Shown here: positions 1 through 10,863 of the stretch, piece by piece
Layout: the number at the start of each line of letters is the position of its first letter
Position numbering within the stretch: the stretch's first letter is position 1
Assembly (NCBI RefSeq): GCF_007109405.1
Contig: NZ_VJOY01000005.1
Location: 189,921-253,920, forward strand
DNA length: 64,000 nucleotides
DNA from: Pseudomonas mangiferae
GTDB lineage: Bacteria > Pseudomonadota > Gammaproteobacteria > Pseudomonadales > Pseudomonadaceae
Reading direction: 5' to 3'
Program-made: the position numbers and the translations under genes
The notes under the pieces: model-generated
Databases searched by the model: none
What the model saw: only the letters and a program-made list of their open reading frames with translations
What the model was told of the DNA's origin: nothing

Positions 1-6
1 ATTCAT
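1..6 (-). CDS. rho: Probable start of rho (first two codons only)
   Basis: On the minus strand the window ends in ATG AAT, encoding Met-Asn, the first two residues of Rho termination factors. In Pseudomonas rho lies directly downstream of trxA on the same strand, which fits this position. The roughly 190 bases between the trxA terminator and this ATG would be the rho leader, and I see no other gene in them. This rests on synteny and two codons; the rest of the gene lies outside the window. Confidence 0.4.
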
Positions 7-198
7 AGGAATGACGTATTCGAAGGAAGGGAAGCTGATGAGCTTGGAAGGCCGCGCCACAGGAAGGCGACAGAGTCGCGCTGCGTACTTGTTCGAATCA
101 GGGGGGCGTCGGCGACGGCTAGCAGAAGACAGGGGCGAAACCCGCTGTGAGCCCGAATGTATCACCGGTTTTTCGGGCATGTCCAGCCTGTGGCTGGA

Positions 199-225
199 AA
201 AAGCCCCGCATTGTGCGGGGCTTTT
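199..225 (-). terminator. Rho-independent terminator of trxA
   Basis: A perfect 12-bp inverted repeat with a 3-base loop has a GC core (GCCCCGCA) flanked by an A-run on one side and a T-run on the other. It therefore works in both directions. It lies 15 bases past the trxA stop and separates trxA from the probable rho leader. Confidence 0.85.
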
Positions 226-240
226 GATGACACCGGTGCG

Positions 241-567
241 TCAGATGTTGCTGTCGAGGAAAGCCGCCAGTTGCGACTTGGACAGGGCACCGACCTTGGT
301 GGCTTCGACGTTGCCGTTCTTGAACAGCATCAGGGTCGGGATGCCGCGCACGCCGTACTTCGGCGGGGTGTCCTGGTTCTCGTCGATGTTCAGCTTGCAC
401 ACCTTGAGTTTGCCCTGGTAGGTCTGGGCGATCTCGTCGAGCACCGGGGCGATCATTTTGCAGGGGCCGCACCACTCGGCCCAGTAGTCGACCAGCACCG
501 CGCCTTCGGCCTTGAGCACGTCCTGCTCGAAGCTGGCGTCACTGACGTTGGTGATGAATTCGCTCAT
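241..567 (-). CDS. trxA: Thioredoxin TrxA
   Basis: This is a 108-residue cytoplasmic thioredoxin, the normal family length, which reduces protein disulfides and is recharged by thioredoxin reductase. The active site WCGPC has its redox cysteines at 33 and 36, and the cis-proline loop GIPT is at 75-78. The start at MSEFITN was chosen over a longer upstream reading because a GGAG ribosome site sits just before it and the length then matches the family. A terminator follows. It is divergent from ppx, as in P. aeruginosa. Confidence 0.97.
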   Translation of the reverse strand: MSEFITNVSDASFEQDVLKAEGAVLVDYWAEWCGPCKMIAPVLDEIAQTYQGKLKVCKLNIDENQDTPPKYGVRGIPTLMLFKNGNVEATKVGALSKSQLAAFLDSNI

Positions 568-806
568 GGATAATCTCCGTGGTTCCGCAAGGCAAGAGTG
601 TCGGCCATCATAGCTTGGCTTCGTCGGCACAGGAAGGAACCGACGATTGAGCCTCTCTATGGGACCGCCCGGGGCTGCCCGCGGTTCGGCCGGGCTCTAT
701 ACCCATCCGCGCGCCACCCGCGCGACAGCGCGACGCGCACGGCGGGGTTTGGCGCGGCTCGTCTATCGTGGCAGGATGACGGCGATTCGAATCGAGATTC
801 TTCCCC

Positions 807-2309
807 ATGCCGCACACCCCTGCCGAAGCCTTCCCGCTGATCGCCGCCATCGACCTGGGCTCCAACAGTTTCCACATGGTCCTGGCCAAGGCCGACCATG
901 GCGAAATCCGCATCCTCGAACGGCTTGGCGACAAGGTCCAGCTGGCGGCCGGCATCGACGAACAGCGGCAGCTCAGCGAGGACGCCATGCAGCGCGGCCT
1001 GGCCTGCCTGCGGATGTTCGCCCAGCGCATGGCCGGCATGCCCGAGGGCGCCGTGCGCATCGTCGGCACCAACGCCCTGCGCGAAGCGCGCAACCGCAGC
1101 GACTTCATCCGCCGCGCCGAGGACATCCTCGGGCACCCGGTGGAGGTGATCTCCGGCCGCGAGGAAGCCCGGCTGATCTACCTCGGTGTATCCCACTCCA
1201 TGCCCGACGCCCCCGGCCGGCGCCTGGTGGCGGACATCGGCGGCGGCAGCACCGAGTTCATCATCGGCCAGAGCTTCGAGTCGCTGCAGCGGGAAAGCCT
1301 GCAGATGGGTTGCGTCAGCTACACCCAGCGCTATTTCCGCGACGGCAAGATCACCCCGGCGCGCTATGCCCAGGCCTACACCGCGGCGCGCCTGGAGCTG
1401 ATGGGCATCGAGCACAGCCTGCGCCGCCTCGGCTGGCAGGAAGCGGTGGGCGCCTCCGGCACCATCCGCGCGGTGTGCCTGGCGATCAAGGCCGGCGGCC
1501 GTGGCAACGGCGAGGTCAACGCCGAGGGCCTGGCCTGGCTCAAGCGCCGGCTGTTCAAGCTGGGCGAGAGCGAGCGCATCGACATCGAAGGGGTGAAGCC
1601 CGACCGCCGGGCGATCTTCCCCGCCGGGCTGGCGATCCTCGAAGCTATCTTCGACGCCTTCGAGCTGGAGCAGATGAGTCATTCCGAGGGTGCCCTGCGC
1701 GAAGGCGTACTCTACGACCTGCTGGGCCGCCATCACCGGGAGGACGTCCGCGAGCGCACCCTCAGCGCGCTGATGGAGCGCTACCACGTGGACCTGGAGC
1801 AGGCGGCGCGGGTCGAGGCCCGGGCGGTGGAAGCCCTGGCCCAGGTGGCGGACAGCTGGGACCTGGACGACGAGTGGCACCGCGACTTGCTGGTCTGGGG
1901 CGCGCGGGTCCACGAGATCGGCCTGGACATCGCCCACTACCACTACCACAAGCATGGCGCCTACCTGATCGAGCACTCCGACCTGCCGGGCTTCTCCCGC
2001 CAGGACCAGCTGATGCTGGCGCTGCTGGTGCGCGGCCACCGGCGCAACATCCCCAAGGATCGCTTCGCCGAGTTCGGCAAGGAAGGCATCAAGCTGATGC
2101 GCCTGTGCGTCGTGCTGCGCTTCGCCATCCTTTTCCACCACATCCGCGGCACCCAGGCGATGCCCCAGGTGCGCCTGCACGCCAACGATCAGGCCCTGGA
2201 CGTGCGCTTCCCGGATGGCTGGCTGGAAGCCAACCCGCTGACCCGCGCCGACTTCGACCAGGAAGCCGAGTGGCTCAAGCGCATCGATTTCCACCTCAGC
2301 GTCCGCTGA
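807..2309 (+). CDS. ppx: Exopolyphosphatase Ppx
   Basis: This 500-residue protein of the Ppx/GppA family removes terminal phosphates from inorganic polyphosphate in the cytoplasm. The actin-like ATPase fold shows [13 protein letters not shown] near residue 12, [10 protein letters not shown] near 90 and the phosphate-binding loop [11 protein letters not shown] near 145. A C-terminal HD-like helical region contains [15 protein letters not shown]. It is convergent with ppk, so the polyphosphate-degrading and polyphosphate-making enzymes face each other across about 55 bases. No strong ribosome site precedes the ATG, but the length matches the family. Confidence 0.95.
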   Translation: MPHTPAEAFPLIAAIDLGSNSFHMVLAKADHGEIRILERLGDKVQLAAGIDEQRQLSEDAMQRGLACLRMFAQRMAGMPEGAVRIVGTNALREARNRSDFIRRAEDILGHPVEVISGREEARLIYLGVSHSMPDAPGRRLVADIGGGSTEFIIGQSFESLQRESLQMGCVSYTQRYFRDGKITPARYAQAYTAARLELMGIEHSLRRLGWQEAVGASGTIRAVCLAIKAGGRGNGEVNAEGLAWLKRRLFKLGESERIDIEGVKPDRRAIFPAGLAILEAIFDAFELEQMSHSEGALREGVLYDLLGRHHREDVRERTLSALMERYHVDLEQAARVEARAVEALAQVADSWDLDDEWHRDLLVWGARVHEIGLDIAHYHYHKHGAYLIEHSDLPGFSRQDQLMLALLVRGHRRNIPKDRFAEFGKEGIKLMRLCVVLRFAILFHHIRGTQAMPQVRLHANDQALDVRFPDGWLEANPLTRADFDQEAEWLKRIDFHLSVR

Positions 2310-2335
2310 GGCGCCGACGCGTCACCCGATCGAGA

Positions 2336-2357
2336 CGGGCCCGGGCGACCGGGCCCG
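2336..2357. terminator. GC-rich stem-loop between convergent ppx and ppk
   Basis: A perfect 9-bp stem (CGGGCCCGG) closes a GCGA tetraloop in the short gap between the ends of ppx and ppk. The position suggests a shared terminator. Only a weak T stretch follows on the plus strand, so intrinsic termination is plausible but not certain. Confidence 0.5.
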
Positions 2358-2364
2358 CGTCGTT

Positions 2365-4548
2365 TCAGCGCACCCCGATGGTGGGGTTGGTAAGCCGCTC
2401 CAGCAGGCTGGCCTGGACGTTGCGGGTGTTCTGGTTGCCGGTAGGCTGCAGGTGCTGGTAGCGGCCGTCGCTCTGAAGGATCCACGCCAGGGTGTTGTCG
2501 CTGAGGTAGGACTCCAGCTCCTTCTTCACCCGGGTGATGAGCTTCTTGCCTTCCACCGGGAAACAGGTCTCGACCCGCTTGTCCAGGTTGCGCTCCATCC
2601 AGTCGGCGCTGGACAGGTAGATCTTCTCGTCGCCGCCATTGAGGAAGTAGTAGATCCGGCTGTGCTCCAAGAAACGCCCGACGATGGAACGCACCTGGAT
2701 GTTGTGGGACACCCCCGGCACCCCCGGGCGCAGGCAGCACATGCCGCGCACCACCAGGTCGATCTTCACGCCGGCCTGGCTGGCCTTGTACAGCGCGCGG
2801 ATCACCTTGGGATCGGTCAGGGAGTTGACCTTGGCCATGATCTGCGCCGGGCGTCCTTCGCTCGCCGCCACCGCCTCGCGGTTGATCATCTCCAGCAGGT
2901 TCTTCTTCAGGGTGAACGGCGCGTGCAGCAGCTTCTTCATGCGCAACGTCTTGCCCATGCCGATCAGCTGGTTGAACAGCTTGTGCAGGTCCTCGCAGAG
3001 GGCCACGTCGGCGGTGAGCAGGCTGTAGTCGGTGTACAGCTTGGCGTTGCCGGCGTGGTAGTTGCCCGTGCCCAGGTGGGCGTAGCGGCGCAGCTCGCCG
3101 TTCTCCCGGCGCAGGATCAGCATCATCTTGGCGTGGGTCTTGAAGCCCACCACGCCATAGATCACCACTGCGCCGGCGGCCTGCAGGCGGCTGGCCAGTT
3201 GCAGGTTGGATTCCTCGTCGAAGCGCGCGCGCAGCTCGATCACCGCGGTGACCTCCTTGCCGTTGCGCGCGGCCTCCACCAGGGCGTCGACGATCTCCGA
3301 GTTGGCGCCGGAGCGGTACAGGGTCTGCTTGATCGCCAGCACCTGCGGGTCCTTGGCGGCCTGGCGCAGCAGGTCGATCACCGGGGTGAAGGACTCGAAG
3401 GGGTGCATCAGCAGGTAGTCCAGCTTGCCCAGCACGGTGAACAGGTTGTCGCGGTTCTGCAGCTGCTTGGGAATCAGCGGGGTGAAGGGTGCGTACTGCA
3501 GCTCCGGGTGGCTTTCCAGGCCGGTGATGCTGAACAGGCGGGTCAGGTTAACCGGCCCGTTCACCTTGTACAGTTCGCTGTCGGACAGCCCGAACTGCTT
3601 GAGCAGGTAGTCGGAGAGCGCTTTCGGGCAGCTTTCCACCACCTCGACCCGCACCGCGTCGCCGTAGCGCCGGGAGAACAGCTCGCCACGCAACGCCCGC
3701 GCCAGGTCTTCCACGTCCTCGGCATCCACCGACAGGTCGGCGTTGCGGGTCAGGCGGAACTGGTAGCAGCCCTTCACCTTCATGCCGTGGAACAGCTCGT
3801 CGGCATGGGCGTGGATCATCGACGACAGGAAGACGAAGTTGTCCCCCGGGCCGCCCACGTCCTCCGGCACCCGGATCACCCGCGGCAGCAGGCGCGGCGC
3901 CGGGATGATGGCCAGGCCGGAATCGCGGCCGAAGGCGTCCATTCCCTCCAGCTCGACGATGAAGTTCAGGCTCTTGTTCACCAGCAGCGGGAACGGGTGG
4001 GTCGGGTCGAGGCCGATGGGGGTGATGATCGGCGCGATCTCGTCGCGGAAATAGCGACGCACCCAGGCCTTGAGCTTGGGCGTCCAGAAGCGCCGGCGGA
4101 TGAAGTTGACCTGGTGCTTGGCCAGCTCCGGCAGCAGCACGTCGTTGAGGATCGAGTACTGCCGCGCCACCTGCTCGTGGACCAGTTCGGAAATCCGCGC
4201 CAGGGCCTGATGCGGTTGCAGGCCGTCAGCGCCGGCCTGCTCGCGGGCGAAGGTGATCTGCTTCTTCAGCCCGGCGACGCGGATCTCGAAGAACTCGTCC
4301 AGGTTGCTGGAGAAGATCAGCAGGAACTTCAGGCGCTCCAGCAGCGGGTAGGATTCGTCCAGCGCCTGCTCCAGCACGCGGATGTTGAACTGCAACTGGG
4401 ACAGTTCGCGGTGCAGGTAGAGGCTGCTGTCGTCCACGCTGGGCACCGGCGCGACCTGCAGGTCCTGCGGCGCGGCGTCGGTGAGAGTGAGCTCGGCCGG
4501 CTCCATCACCGGCGGCGTTGCGCTGTCGTTGAAGGCTTCGCTGTTCAT
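2365..4548 (-). CDS. ppk: Polyphosphate kinase Ppk1
   Basis: This 727-residue polyphosphate kinase polymerises the gamma-phosphate of ATP into polyphosphate. After a variable acidic N-terminus, the conserved block begins at [17 protein letters not shown]. The phospho-accepting histidine lies in [15 protein letters not shown], typical of the phospholipase-D-like catalytic domains of Ppk1. The start at MNSEAF has an AGGA site eight bases upstream and replaces a longer 742-residue reading. hemB lies 57 bases upstream on the same strand and may be co-transcribed. Confidence 0.96.
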   Translation of the reverse strand: MNSEAFNDSATPPVMEPAELTLTDAAPQDLQVAPVPSVDDSSLYLHRELSQLQFNIRVLEQALDESYPLLERLKFLLIFSSNLDEFFEIRVAGLKKQITFAREQAGADGLQPHQALARISELVHEQVARQYSILNDVLLPELAKHQVNFIRRRFWTPKLKAWVRRYFRDEIAPIITPIGLDPTHPFPLLVNKSLNFIVELEGMDAFGRDSGLAIIPAPRLLPRVIRVPEDVGGPGDNFVFLSSMIHAHADELFHGMKVKGCYQFRLTRNADLSVDAEDVEDLARALRGELFSRRYGDAVRVEVVESCPKALSDYLLKQFGLSDSELYKVNGPVNLTRLFSITGLESHPELQYAPFTPLIPKQLQNRDNLFTVLGKLDYLLMHPFESFTPVIDLLRQAAKDPQVLAIKQTLYRSGANSEIVDALVEAARNGKEVTAVIELRARFDEESNLQLASRLQAAGAVVIYGVVGFKTHAKMMLILRRENGELRRYAHLGTGNYHAGNAKLYTDYSLLTADVALCEDLHKLFNQLIGMGKTLRMKKLLHAPFTLKKNLLEMINREAVAASEGRPAQIMAKVNSLTDPKVIRALYKASQAGVKIDLVVRGMCCLRPGVPGVSHNIQVRSIVGRFLEHSRIYYFLNGGDEKIYLSSADWMERNLDKRVETCFPVEGKKLITRVKKELESYLSDNTLAWILQSDGRYQHLQPTGNQNTRNVQASLLERLTNPTIGVR

Positions 4549-4605
4549 CGAGTCATCCTGCTTGCGCGCTCGGACCCGCCGGCTCTGTAGCATCGGACGG
4601 CGCTC

Positions 4606-5670
<1,065 letters not shown>

Positions 5671-5843
5671 TTATGACCAATTCATGGCGGCAGCGGCGGA
5701 CGCTGCGACCCGCAGTCGCAGCCCGCGCCGAGCACGGGTTTCATTGTCGCCAGTCAACCTTACCGCATCGAGCCGCGCCCCGTGCTTTTCCGCGGACGCG
5801 CGAGCGGGTAGGCTGGGCGTTTCGCCCTCGGTCCGACTGACCC

Positions 5844-6410
5844 ATGCTGCAACACTTCCTGCAGGACTTCGGCTACCTCGCCTTGCTCCTCGGCACCTTC
5901 TTCGAAGGCGAGACGATCCTGGTGCTGGCTGGCTTCCTGGCCTTCCGCGGTTACCTCGACATCAACCTGGTGGTGCTCACCGCCTTCCTCGGCAGCTACG
6001 CCGGCGACCAGCTCTGGTATTACCTCGGCCGCCTCAAGGGCCGCGCCCTGCTGCAGCGCAAGCCCCACTGGCAGGCGCTGGGGGAGAAGGCCCTGGCGCA
6101 CATCCGCCGGCACCCGGACATCTGGGTGCTGGGCTTTCGCTTCGTCTACGGCCTGCGCACGGTGATGCCCATCGCCATCGGCCTGTCCGGCTATTCGCCG
6201 CTGCGCTACCTGCTGCTCAATGGCCTCGGCGCCATCGTCTGGGCGGCGGCGCTGGGCTGGGCGGCCTACCACTTCGGCGCGGTGCTGGAGACCGTCCTCG
6301 GCGACATCAAGCACTACGAGCTGCGGGTGCTGGGCGCGCTGGTGCTGCTCGGCGTCGTCCTGTGGATCTGGCGCGCCGTGCGTGCCAAGCGCAGCGCACC
6401 GGACGCCTGA
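5844..6410 (+). CDS. DedA (SNARE-associated/VTT) family membrane protein
   Basis: This 188-residue integral inner-membrane protein shows the DedA motif layout. An N-terminal hydrophobic stretch carries FFEGETILVLAGFLA, followed by FLGSYAGDQLWYYLGR, the amphipathic FRFVYGLRTVMPIAIGLS segment, and two C-terminal membrane segments. DedA/VTT proteins are linked to membrane lipid scrambling and undecaprenyl-phosphate recycling in other bacteria; the substrate of this paralogue is not known. It is the same kind of gene found downstream of hemB in P. aeruginosa. Confidence 0.88.
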   Translation: MLQHFLQDFGYLALLLGTFFEGETILVLAGFLAFRGYLDINLVVLTAFLGSYAGDQLWYYLGRLKGRALLQRKPHWQALGEKALAHIRRHPDIWVLGFRFVYGLRTVMPIAIGLSGYSPLRYLLLNGLGAIVWAAALGWAAYHFGAVLETVLGDIKHYELRVLGALVLLGVVLWIWRAVRAKRSAPDA

Positions 6411-6555
6411 ACGACGGCGCGGCGCGACGATCCATACCTGTAAGGAGCCGCGACCGCTCCCAACGCGACCGGCCCTGCGCCACGAACCCCCGCGACCCGG
6501 CCCCGCCGCGTCGCCCGATTGCGCCGATCCGGCGTACCGAACAGCGGAGAACGCG

Positions 6556-7221
6556 ATGAACAAGAAAGTGGCAGTGATCCTATCCGGCTGCGGCGTCTAC
6601 GACGGCGCGGAAATCCACGAAAGCGTGATCACCCTGCTGCGCCTCGACCAGCGCGGCGCCCAGGTGCAGTGCTTCGCCCCCAATGTGACCCAGCACCACG
6701 TGATCGACCACCTGACCGGCGCCGAGATGCCGGAGAGCCGCAACGTGCTCACCGAATCGGCGCGCATCGCCCGTGGCCAGGCGAAGGACGCCCGCGAACT
6801 GCGCGCCGAGGACTTCGACGCGCTGATCGTTCCCGGCGGCTTCGGCGCGGCGAAGAACCTCTCGGACTTCGCCGGCAAGGGCGCCGACTGCAGCGTGCAG
6901 CCGGACGTGCTGCAGGCGGCCCGGTCGTTCGCCCAGGCGGGCAAGCCCATCGGGCTGATCTGCATTGCCCCGACCCTGGCCACCCAGATCTTCGGCGAGG
7001 GCGTGTCCTGCACCATCGGCAACGATGCCGAGACCGCCGGCGCCCTGGAGAAAATGGGCGCCCGCCATGTGGAATGCGCGGTGGAAGACATCGTCGAGGA
7101 CGAACAGCACAAGCTGGTGAGCACCCCGGCGTACATGCTGGCCGGCTCCATCAGCGAAGCGGCCTCGGGGATCAACAAGCTGGTGGACCGCATCCTGGAA
7201 ATGACGGTGCAGGAGGCCTGA
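6556..7221 (+). CDS. elbB: ElbB-type glyoxalase (DJ-1/PfpI superfamily)
   Basis: This 221-residue member of the class I glutamine amidotransferase-like DJ-1/PfpI superfamily has the ElbB hallmarks: N-terminal KKVAVILSGCGVYDGAEIHE, the central loop IVPGGFGAAKNLS and the nucleophile-elbow segment GLICIAPT. ElbB is described in E. coli as a glyoxalase-type protein linked to isoprenoid synthesis; its physiological role is unsettled. The ATG is preceded by a GGAGA site. It probably follows the DedA gene in the same direction with a 145-base gap. Confidence 0.9.
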   Translation: MNKKVAVILSGCGVYDGAEIHESVITLLRLDQRGAQVQCFAPNVTQHHVIDHLTGAEMPESRNVLTESARIARGQAKDARELRAEDFDALIVPGGFGAAKNLSDFAGKGADCSVQPDVLQAARSFAQAGKPIGLICIAPTLATQIFGEGVSCTIGNDAETAGALEKMGARHVECAVEDIVEDEQHKLVSTPAYMLAGSISEAASGINKLVDRILEMTVQEA

Positions 7222-7336
7222 TCCCGGCCAGCGCCCGAGCGACCCGGGCGCCTCACTCAACCCGCCCTGGTACCCCTCCCCCGCGAACCGACCGAGCCAA
7301 GGGCTGGTTCGATCGGTTCGAGCCGGCGCGGAGCCG

Positions 7337-7783
7337 CTAGCCGAGCCGGCTCAGCAGGCGATCCAGGGCATTGGCGAAAGCCTGTCGGTCCCGATCGGAA
7401 TAGGCGGCCTGGCCGCCGCCCACTTGCCCTTGGTCGCGCAGCTCGGTGAACAGGTTGCGCGCCGCCAGGCGCTCGCCCATGTTGCGCTCGTCGAATTCAC
7501 GCCCACGCGGGTCCACCACCATCACGCCTTTCTTCACCAGCCGGTCCGCCAGGGGCACGTCGCTGCAGACCACCAGTTCCCCGGGGATCGCGTGCTCAAC
7601 CAGGTAATCGTCGGCGGCGTCCGGCCCACTGGGCACCACCACCAGCCGCACGCAGGCGAACGGCGGCCGCGCCTGGGCCTGGCCGGCCACCAGCGCCACC
7701 TCGAACTTGCGCTTGAGGGCGAACTTCACCACCAGGTCTTTCGCCGCCCGCGGACAGGCGTCCGCATCGATCCACACACGCAT
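7337..7783 (-). CDS. YaiI/YqxD (DUF188) family protein
   Basis: This 148-residue protein has the conserved DUF188 blocks: MRVWIDADACPRAAKDLV at the N-terminus, VVPSGPDAADDYLVEHA, VVCSDVPLADRLVKKG and VVDPRGREFDERNMGERLA. The aspartates in these blocks resemble the metal-binding acidic cluster of PIN-like nucleases, but no activity is established for the family. It is convergent with elbB. The 115-base gap holds only an imperfect hairpin. Confidence 0.88.
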   Translation of the reverse strand: MRVWIDADACPRAAKDLVVKFALKRKFEVALVAGQAQARPPFACVRLVVVPSGPDAADDYLVEHAIPGELVVCSDVPLADRLVKKGVMVVDPRGREFDERNMGERLAARNLFTELRDQGQVGGGQAAYSDRDRQAFANALDRLLSRLG

Positions 7784-7899
7784 CGCATCGCTCCGGGTCC
7801 TGACGGCCGCTCACGGCCGTGCACCGTCCCGGTGGGTAGCCCGGGACGCCTCGCCGGAATTGTCCCCGGCGAGGCCGGTCGGCTCAAGCCCGGCCGGGA

Positions 7900-8229
7900 T
7901 CAGGCACGGTAGAACGCTTCGCAACTGGCGCGAATGGCCTGGGACAGGGCGTCCTCGCTCAACTCCATCAGGCGCAGCTCCAATTCTTCCGGCAGCACCT
8001 CGGCGATGCTGGCGGCGAGGCGGCGCTGCATCGCCTGGTCGGTGCCGGTCACCGCCAGCAGCAGGCTGGGCGCGGCGCTGGCAGGTTGACGCAGCGCGGC
8101 CAGGTAAGCCTCGCGCACGGCCAGGCGCGAACAGGCGGCGGCGATAGCTTGTTCCAGGGGGGGATGACGCAGGGGGGCGACGCAAGGGTCGGACGAGGGG
8201 TCACCGGTTCGAACAGCGGACGGCGGCAT
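7900..8229 (-). CDS. Conserved small protein with SseB C-terminal-like region
   Basis: This 109-residue protein has a variable, proline-rich first 25 residues. The rest resembles the C-terminal domain of SseB (enhanced serine sensitivity) proteins, notably the end block ELELRLMELSEDALSQAIRASCEAFYRA. The start at MPPSAV is supported by GGAG eight bases upstream. The function is not known; the SseB resemblance is my reading of pattern, not a search result. It sits between the DUF188 gene and the MscS-like channel on the same strand. Confidence 0.65.
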   Translation of the reverse strand: MPPSAVRTGDPSSDPCVAPLRHPPLEQAIAAACSRLAVREAYLAALRQPASAAPSLLLAVTGTDQAMQRRLAASIAEVLPEELELRLMELSEDALSQAIRASCEAFYRA

Positions 8230-8365
8230 GGCGCAACTCCAGGAATCGGGTCGTGCAGCCTAGGCAAAAGCCGCGGCGCTGTCGCGGCAGCCGGTCACGC
8301 TCCGACCCTCGACTGGTTCACGCCACGGCGATGCGCGCGCCCACCGGGGCGCGGGTCGAACCGGG

Positions 8366-8908
8366 TCAGCCCCGCCAGCGGCGGACGGCTTTCTGGAAGA
8401 ACAGGCTGTTGGGCACCTGCAGCCAGGCGCCGGGGCTTTCGCTGCTGGCGTCTTCGAGGGTGGTGTAGAACATGTTGATCGCCACCACCCGGCCCTTCAC
8501 CCCGGGCTTGTCGGCGCTGTCGATCACCTCCACCAGGTCCCCCAGGCGGAACGGCCCGAGGGCGAAGATCAGCAGGGCGCAGAACAGGTTCGACAGCACG
8601 CTCCAGATGGCGAAGAACGCCACCGCCGCCACGGCGGCGAAGCCGGTCAGGGCGGTCCACAGCACCTGGGCGGAGACACCGAAGCGCTCCAGCACCATCA
8701 TGAAGGCGCTGCCCATGATCAGCCAGCGCAGGCCCCCGCGCAGGGGCATCAGGAGCTCACCCGGCAGCTGCGGGTAATGGGTCCCCAGGCGGGTGATGCC
8801 CCGGGTGACCAGGCGTTGCACCAGCCAGGCGAGCAGCACGATGGCCAGGACTTGGGCCGCGCGCAGCAGCGGCTCGCTCCAGGCGGCGAGCAGGACCAGA
8901 TCGTCCAT
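8366..8908 (-). CDS. Small MscS-like mechanosensitive channel protein
   Basis: This 180-residue membrane protein reduces to the pore and the first part of the beta domain of MscS. Two hydrophobic segments precede the glycine/alanine-rich pore helix GFAAVAAVAFFAIWSVLSN, followed by ALLIFALGPFRLGDLVEVID and a C-terminal QVPNSLFFQKAVRRW block. It is shorter than MscS of E. coli (286 residues), lacking most of the cytoplasmic cage. Its start overlaps the stop of the upstream ABC-F gene as TGATG, implying translational coupling. Confidence 0.85.
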   Translation of the reverse strand: MDDLVLLAAWSEPLLRAAQVLAIVLLAWLVQRLVTRGITRLGTHYPQLPGELLMPLRGGLRWLIMGSAFMMVLERFGVSAQVLWTALTGFAAVAAVAFFAIWSVLSNLFCALLIFALGPFRLGDLVEVIDSADKPGVKGRVVAINMFYTTLEDASSESPGAWLQVPNSLFFQKAVRRWRG

Positions 8909-10818
8909 CAGCCGACCTCCTCCAGTTGCCTTTGCAGGTCTTCGAGCCGCTCCAGGGCGACCAGCCAGCGTTCTTCCAGGTCGGCTTCCCGGGCCTTCAG
9001 GCTGGCCTGATCCGCCAGCCGCTCACGCAGCTCGTCCCGCCGCGCGGCCTCGTACAGGGCGCTGTCGCCGAGCCGGGTCTCCAGGGCGGCGAGGGCCTCG
9101 TGGACCGTGCCCAATTCCTTCTCCAGCTTCTCCGCCTCGCGGCGCAGCGGTGCCAGCTGCTGGCGTTGCGCCGCGGCGGCCTGGCGCTGGGCGCGCTTGT
9201 CGGTCTTGTCGCCGACGGCCGGCGATTCGTTCACGGGCACTTGGCGGGCGCGGTAGTCCACCAGCCAGCGGGCGTAGTCGTCGAGGTCGCCGTCGAAGCT
9301 CTGCACGCGGCCGTCGGCCACCAGCAGGAACTCATCGGTGGTGCTCTTGAGCAGGTGCCGGTCGTGGGACACCACCAGCACCGCACCGGAGAACTCCTGC
9401 AGGGCCAGGGTCAGCGCCAGGCGCATTTCCAGGTCCAGGTGGTTGGTGGGTTCGTCCAGCAGTAACAGGTTGGGCTTCTGCCAGGCGATCAGCGCCAGAG
9501 CCAGGCGTGCCTTCTCGCCCCCGGAGAAGTTCAGCACCGGCTCGTCGCAGCGCTCGCCGCGGAAGTCGAAGCCGCCGATGAAGTCCCGCAGGGTCTGCTC
9601 CCGCTCCCCGGGCGCGATGCGTTGCAGGTGCAACAGCGGGCTGGCTTTCGGGTCGAGGGCGTCCAGCTGGTGCTGGGCGAAATAGCCGATGGCCAGGTTC
9701 TCGCCACAGCGCAGCTCGCCCCCCAGGGGCGCCAATTCGCCAGCGAGGGTCTTGATCAGGGTGGACTTGCCGGCGCCATTGGGCCCCAGCAGACCCAGCC
9801 GCGCACCGGGGCGCAGCTGCAGCTTCACCTGTTGCAGGACCGCGCGCTCGCCATAGCCGAGGCGGCCCTCGCTCAGGTCCAGCAGCGGGTTGGAGAGTTT
9901 ATCCGCCTCGCGGAAGCCAAACTCGAACGGCGAATCCACGTGGGCCGGGGCCAGCTCCTCCAGGCGCTCCAGGGCCTTGATCCGGCTTTGGGCCTGGCGC
10001 GCCTTGGTGGCCTGGGCGCGGAAGCGGGCGATGTACTTCTCCATGTGGGCGCGCTGCGCCTGCTGCTTCTCGTAGGCCTGCTGCTGCTGCGCCAGCCGCT
10101 CGGCGCGGGTGCGCTCGAAGGCCGAGTAGCCGCCGCGGTAGAGGGTCAGCTTGCGCTGCTCCAGGTGCGCCACGTGGTCCACCACGGCGTCGAGGAAGTC
10201 CCGGTCGTGGGAAATCAGCAGCAAAGTGCCGGGATAGGCCTTGAGCCAGTCCTCCAGCCAGAGGATCGCATCCAGGTCCAGGTGGTTGGTGGGTTCGTCC
10301 AGCAACAGCAGGTCGGAAGGGCACATCAGCGCCTGGGCCAGGTTCAGCCGCATACGCCAGCCACCGGAGAAATCCCCCACCGGCAGTTCCATCTGGCTGG
10401 CCAGGAAACCGAGGCCGGCCAGCAGCTTGCGGGCCCGTGCGTCGGCGGTGTAGCCATCGGCGCTGTCCAGCTCCACGTGCAGGCGGGCGATGGCCGTGCC
10501 GTCATGGGCCGCCTCGGCGGCGGCCAGGTCGCGCTGGACCCGGCGCAGGTGCACGTCGCCGTCCAGCACGTAGTCCACCGCGCGCCGCTCCAGGGTGTTC
10601 ACCTCCTGGCGCATGTGGGCGATGCGCCAGTCCGCCGGCAGGCTGCAATCGCCGCCGTCGGGACCGAACTCGCCGCGCAGCAGGGCGAACAGGGTGGATT
10701 TGCCGGCGCCGTTGGCGCCCACCAGACCGGCCTTCTGGCCGGCGTGCAGCGTCAGGTCCGCGCCGTCTAGCAGACGTTGCGGACCCCGCTGTAGAGTGAG
10801 GGTGTTCAATCGGATCAT
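8908..10818 (-). CDS. ABC-F family ATPase (YheS/Uup type)
   Basis: This 636-residue cytoplasmic protein has two ABC nucleotide-binding domains and no membrane segments. Walker A motifs are at 34-42 (GANGAGKST) and 345-353 (GPNGAGKST). Both Walker B motifs read LLLLDEPTNHLD, and the signatures are FSGGW and FSGGE. A charged linker (about 220-300) matches the P-site interaction region of ABC-F proteins, and the last 90 residues form a coiled coil. ABC-F proteins act at the ribosome. The length and the coiled-coil tail favour YheS. Confidence 0.93.
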   Translation of the reverse strand: MIRLNTLTLQRGPQRLLDGADLTLHAGQKAGLVGANGAGKSTLFALLRGEFGPDGGDCSLPADWRIAHMRQEVNTLERRAVDYVLDGDVHLRRVQRDLAAAEAAHDGTAIARLHVELDSADGYTADARARKLLAGLGFLASQMELPVGDFSGGWRMRLNLAQALMCPSDLLLLDEPTNHLDLDAILWLEDWLKAYPGTLLLISHDRDFLDAVVDHVAHLEQRKLTLYRGGYSAFERTRAERLAQQQQAYEKQQAQRAHMEKYIARFRAQATKARQAQSRIKALERLEELAPAHVDSPFEFGFREADKLSNPLLDLSEGRLGYGERAVLQQVKLQLRPGARLGLLGPNGAGKSTLIKTLAGELAPLGGELRCGENLAIGYFAQHQLDALDPKASPLLHLQRIAPGEREQTLRDFIGGFDFRGERCDEPVLNFSGGEKARLALALIAWQKPNLLLLDEPTNHLDLEMRLALTLALQEFSGAVLVVSHDRHLLKSTTDEFLLVADGRVQSFDGDLDDYARWLVDYRARQVPVNESPAVGDKTDKRAQRQAAAAQRQQLAPLRREAEKLEKELGTVHEALAALETRLGDSALYEAARRDELRERLADQASLKAREADLEERWLVALERLEDLQRQLEEVG

Positions 10819-10863
10819 AAGGCGGCGGAGTTTATCAGCTTCGCCGGATCATCTGGGATGCCC

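Noticed and set aside
11..421. Open reading frame across the first 420 bases on the plus strand
   Set aside because: It runs antisense through the trxA terminator and gene, has no domain and no ribosome site. It is a high-GC shadow frame.
657..2294. Long minus-strand frame opposite ppx, and similar long frames opposite ppk, hemC, algR, argH, cyaA, comM, the peptidase and the large kinases
   Set aside because: Each is the complement of a clearly conserved gene. Long antisense frames are expected at this GC content. The 1704-residue plus-strand frame at 50643-55757 is the largest example and runs opposite the CHASE3 kinase.
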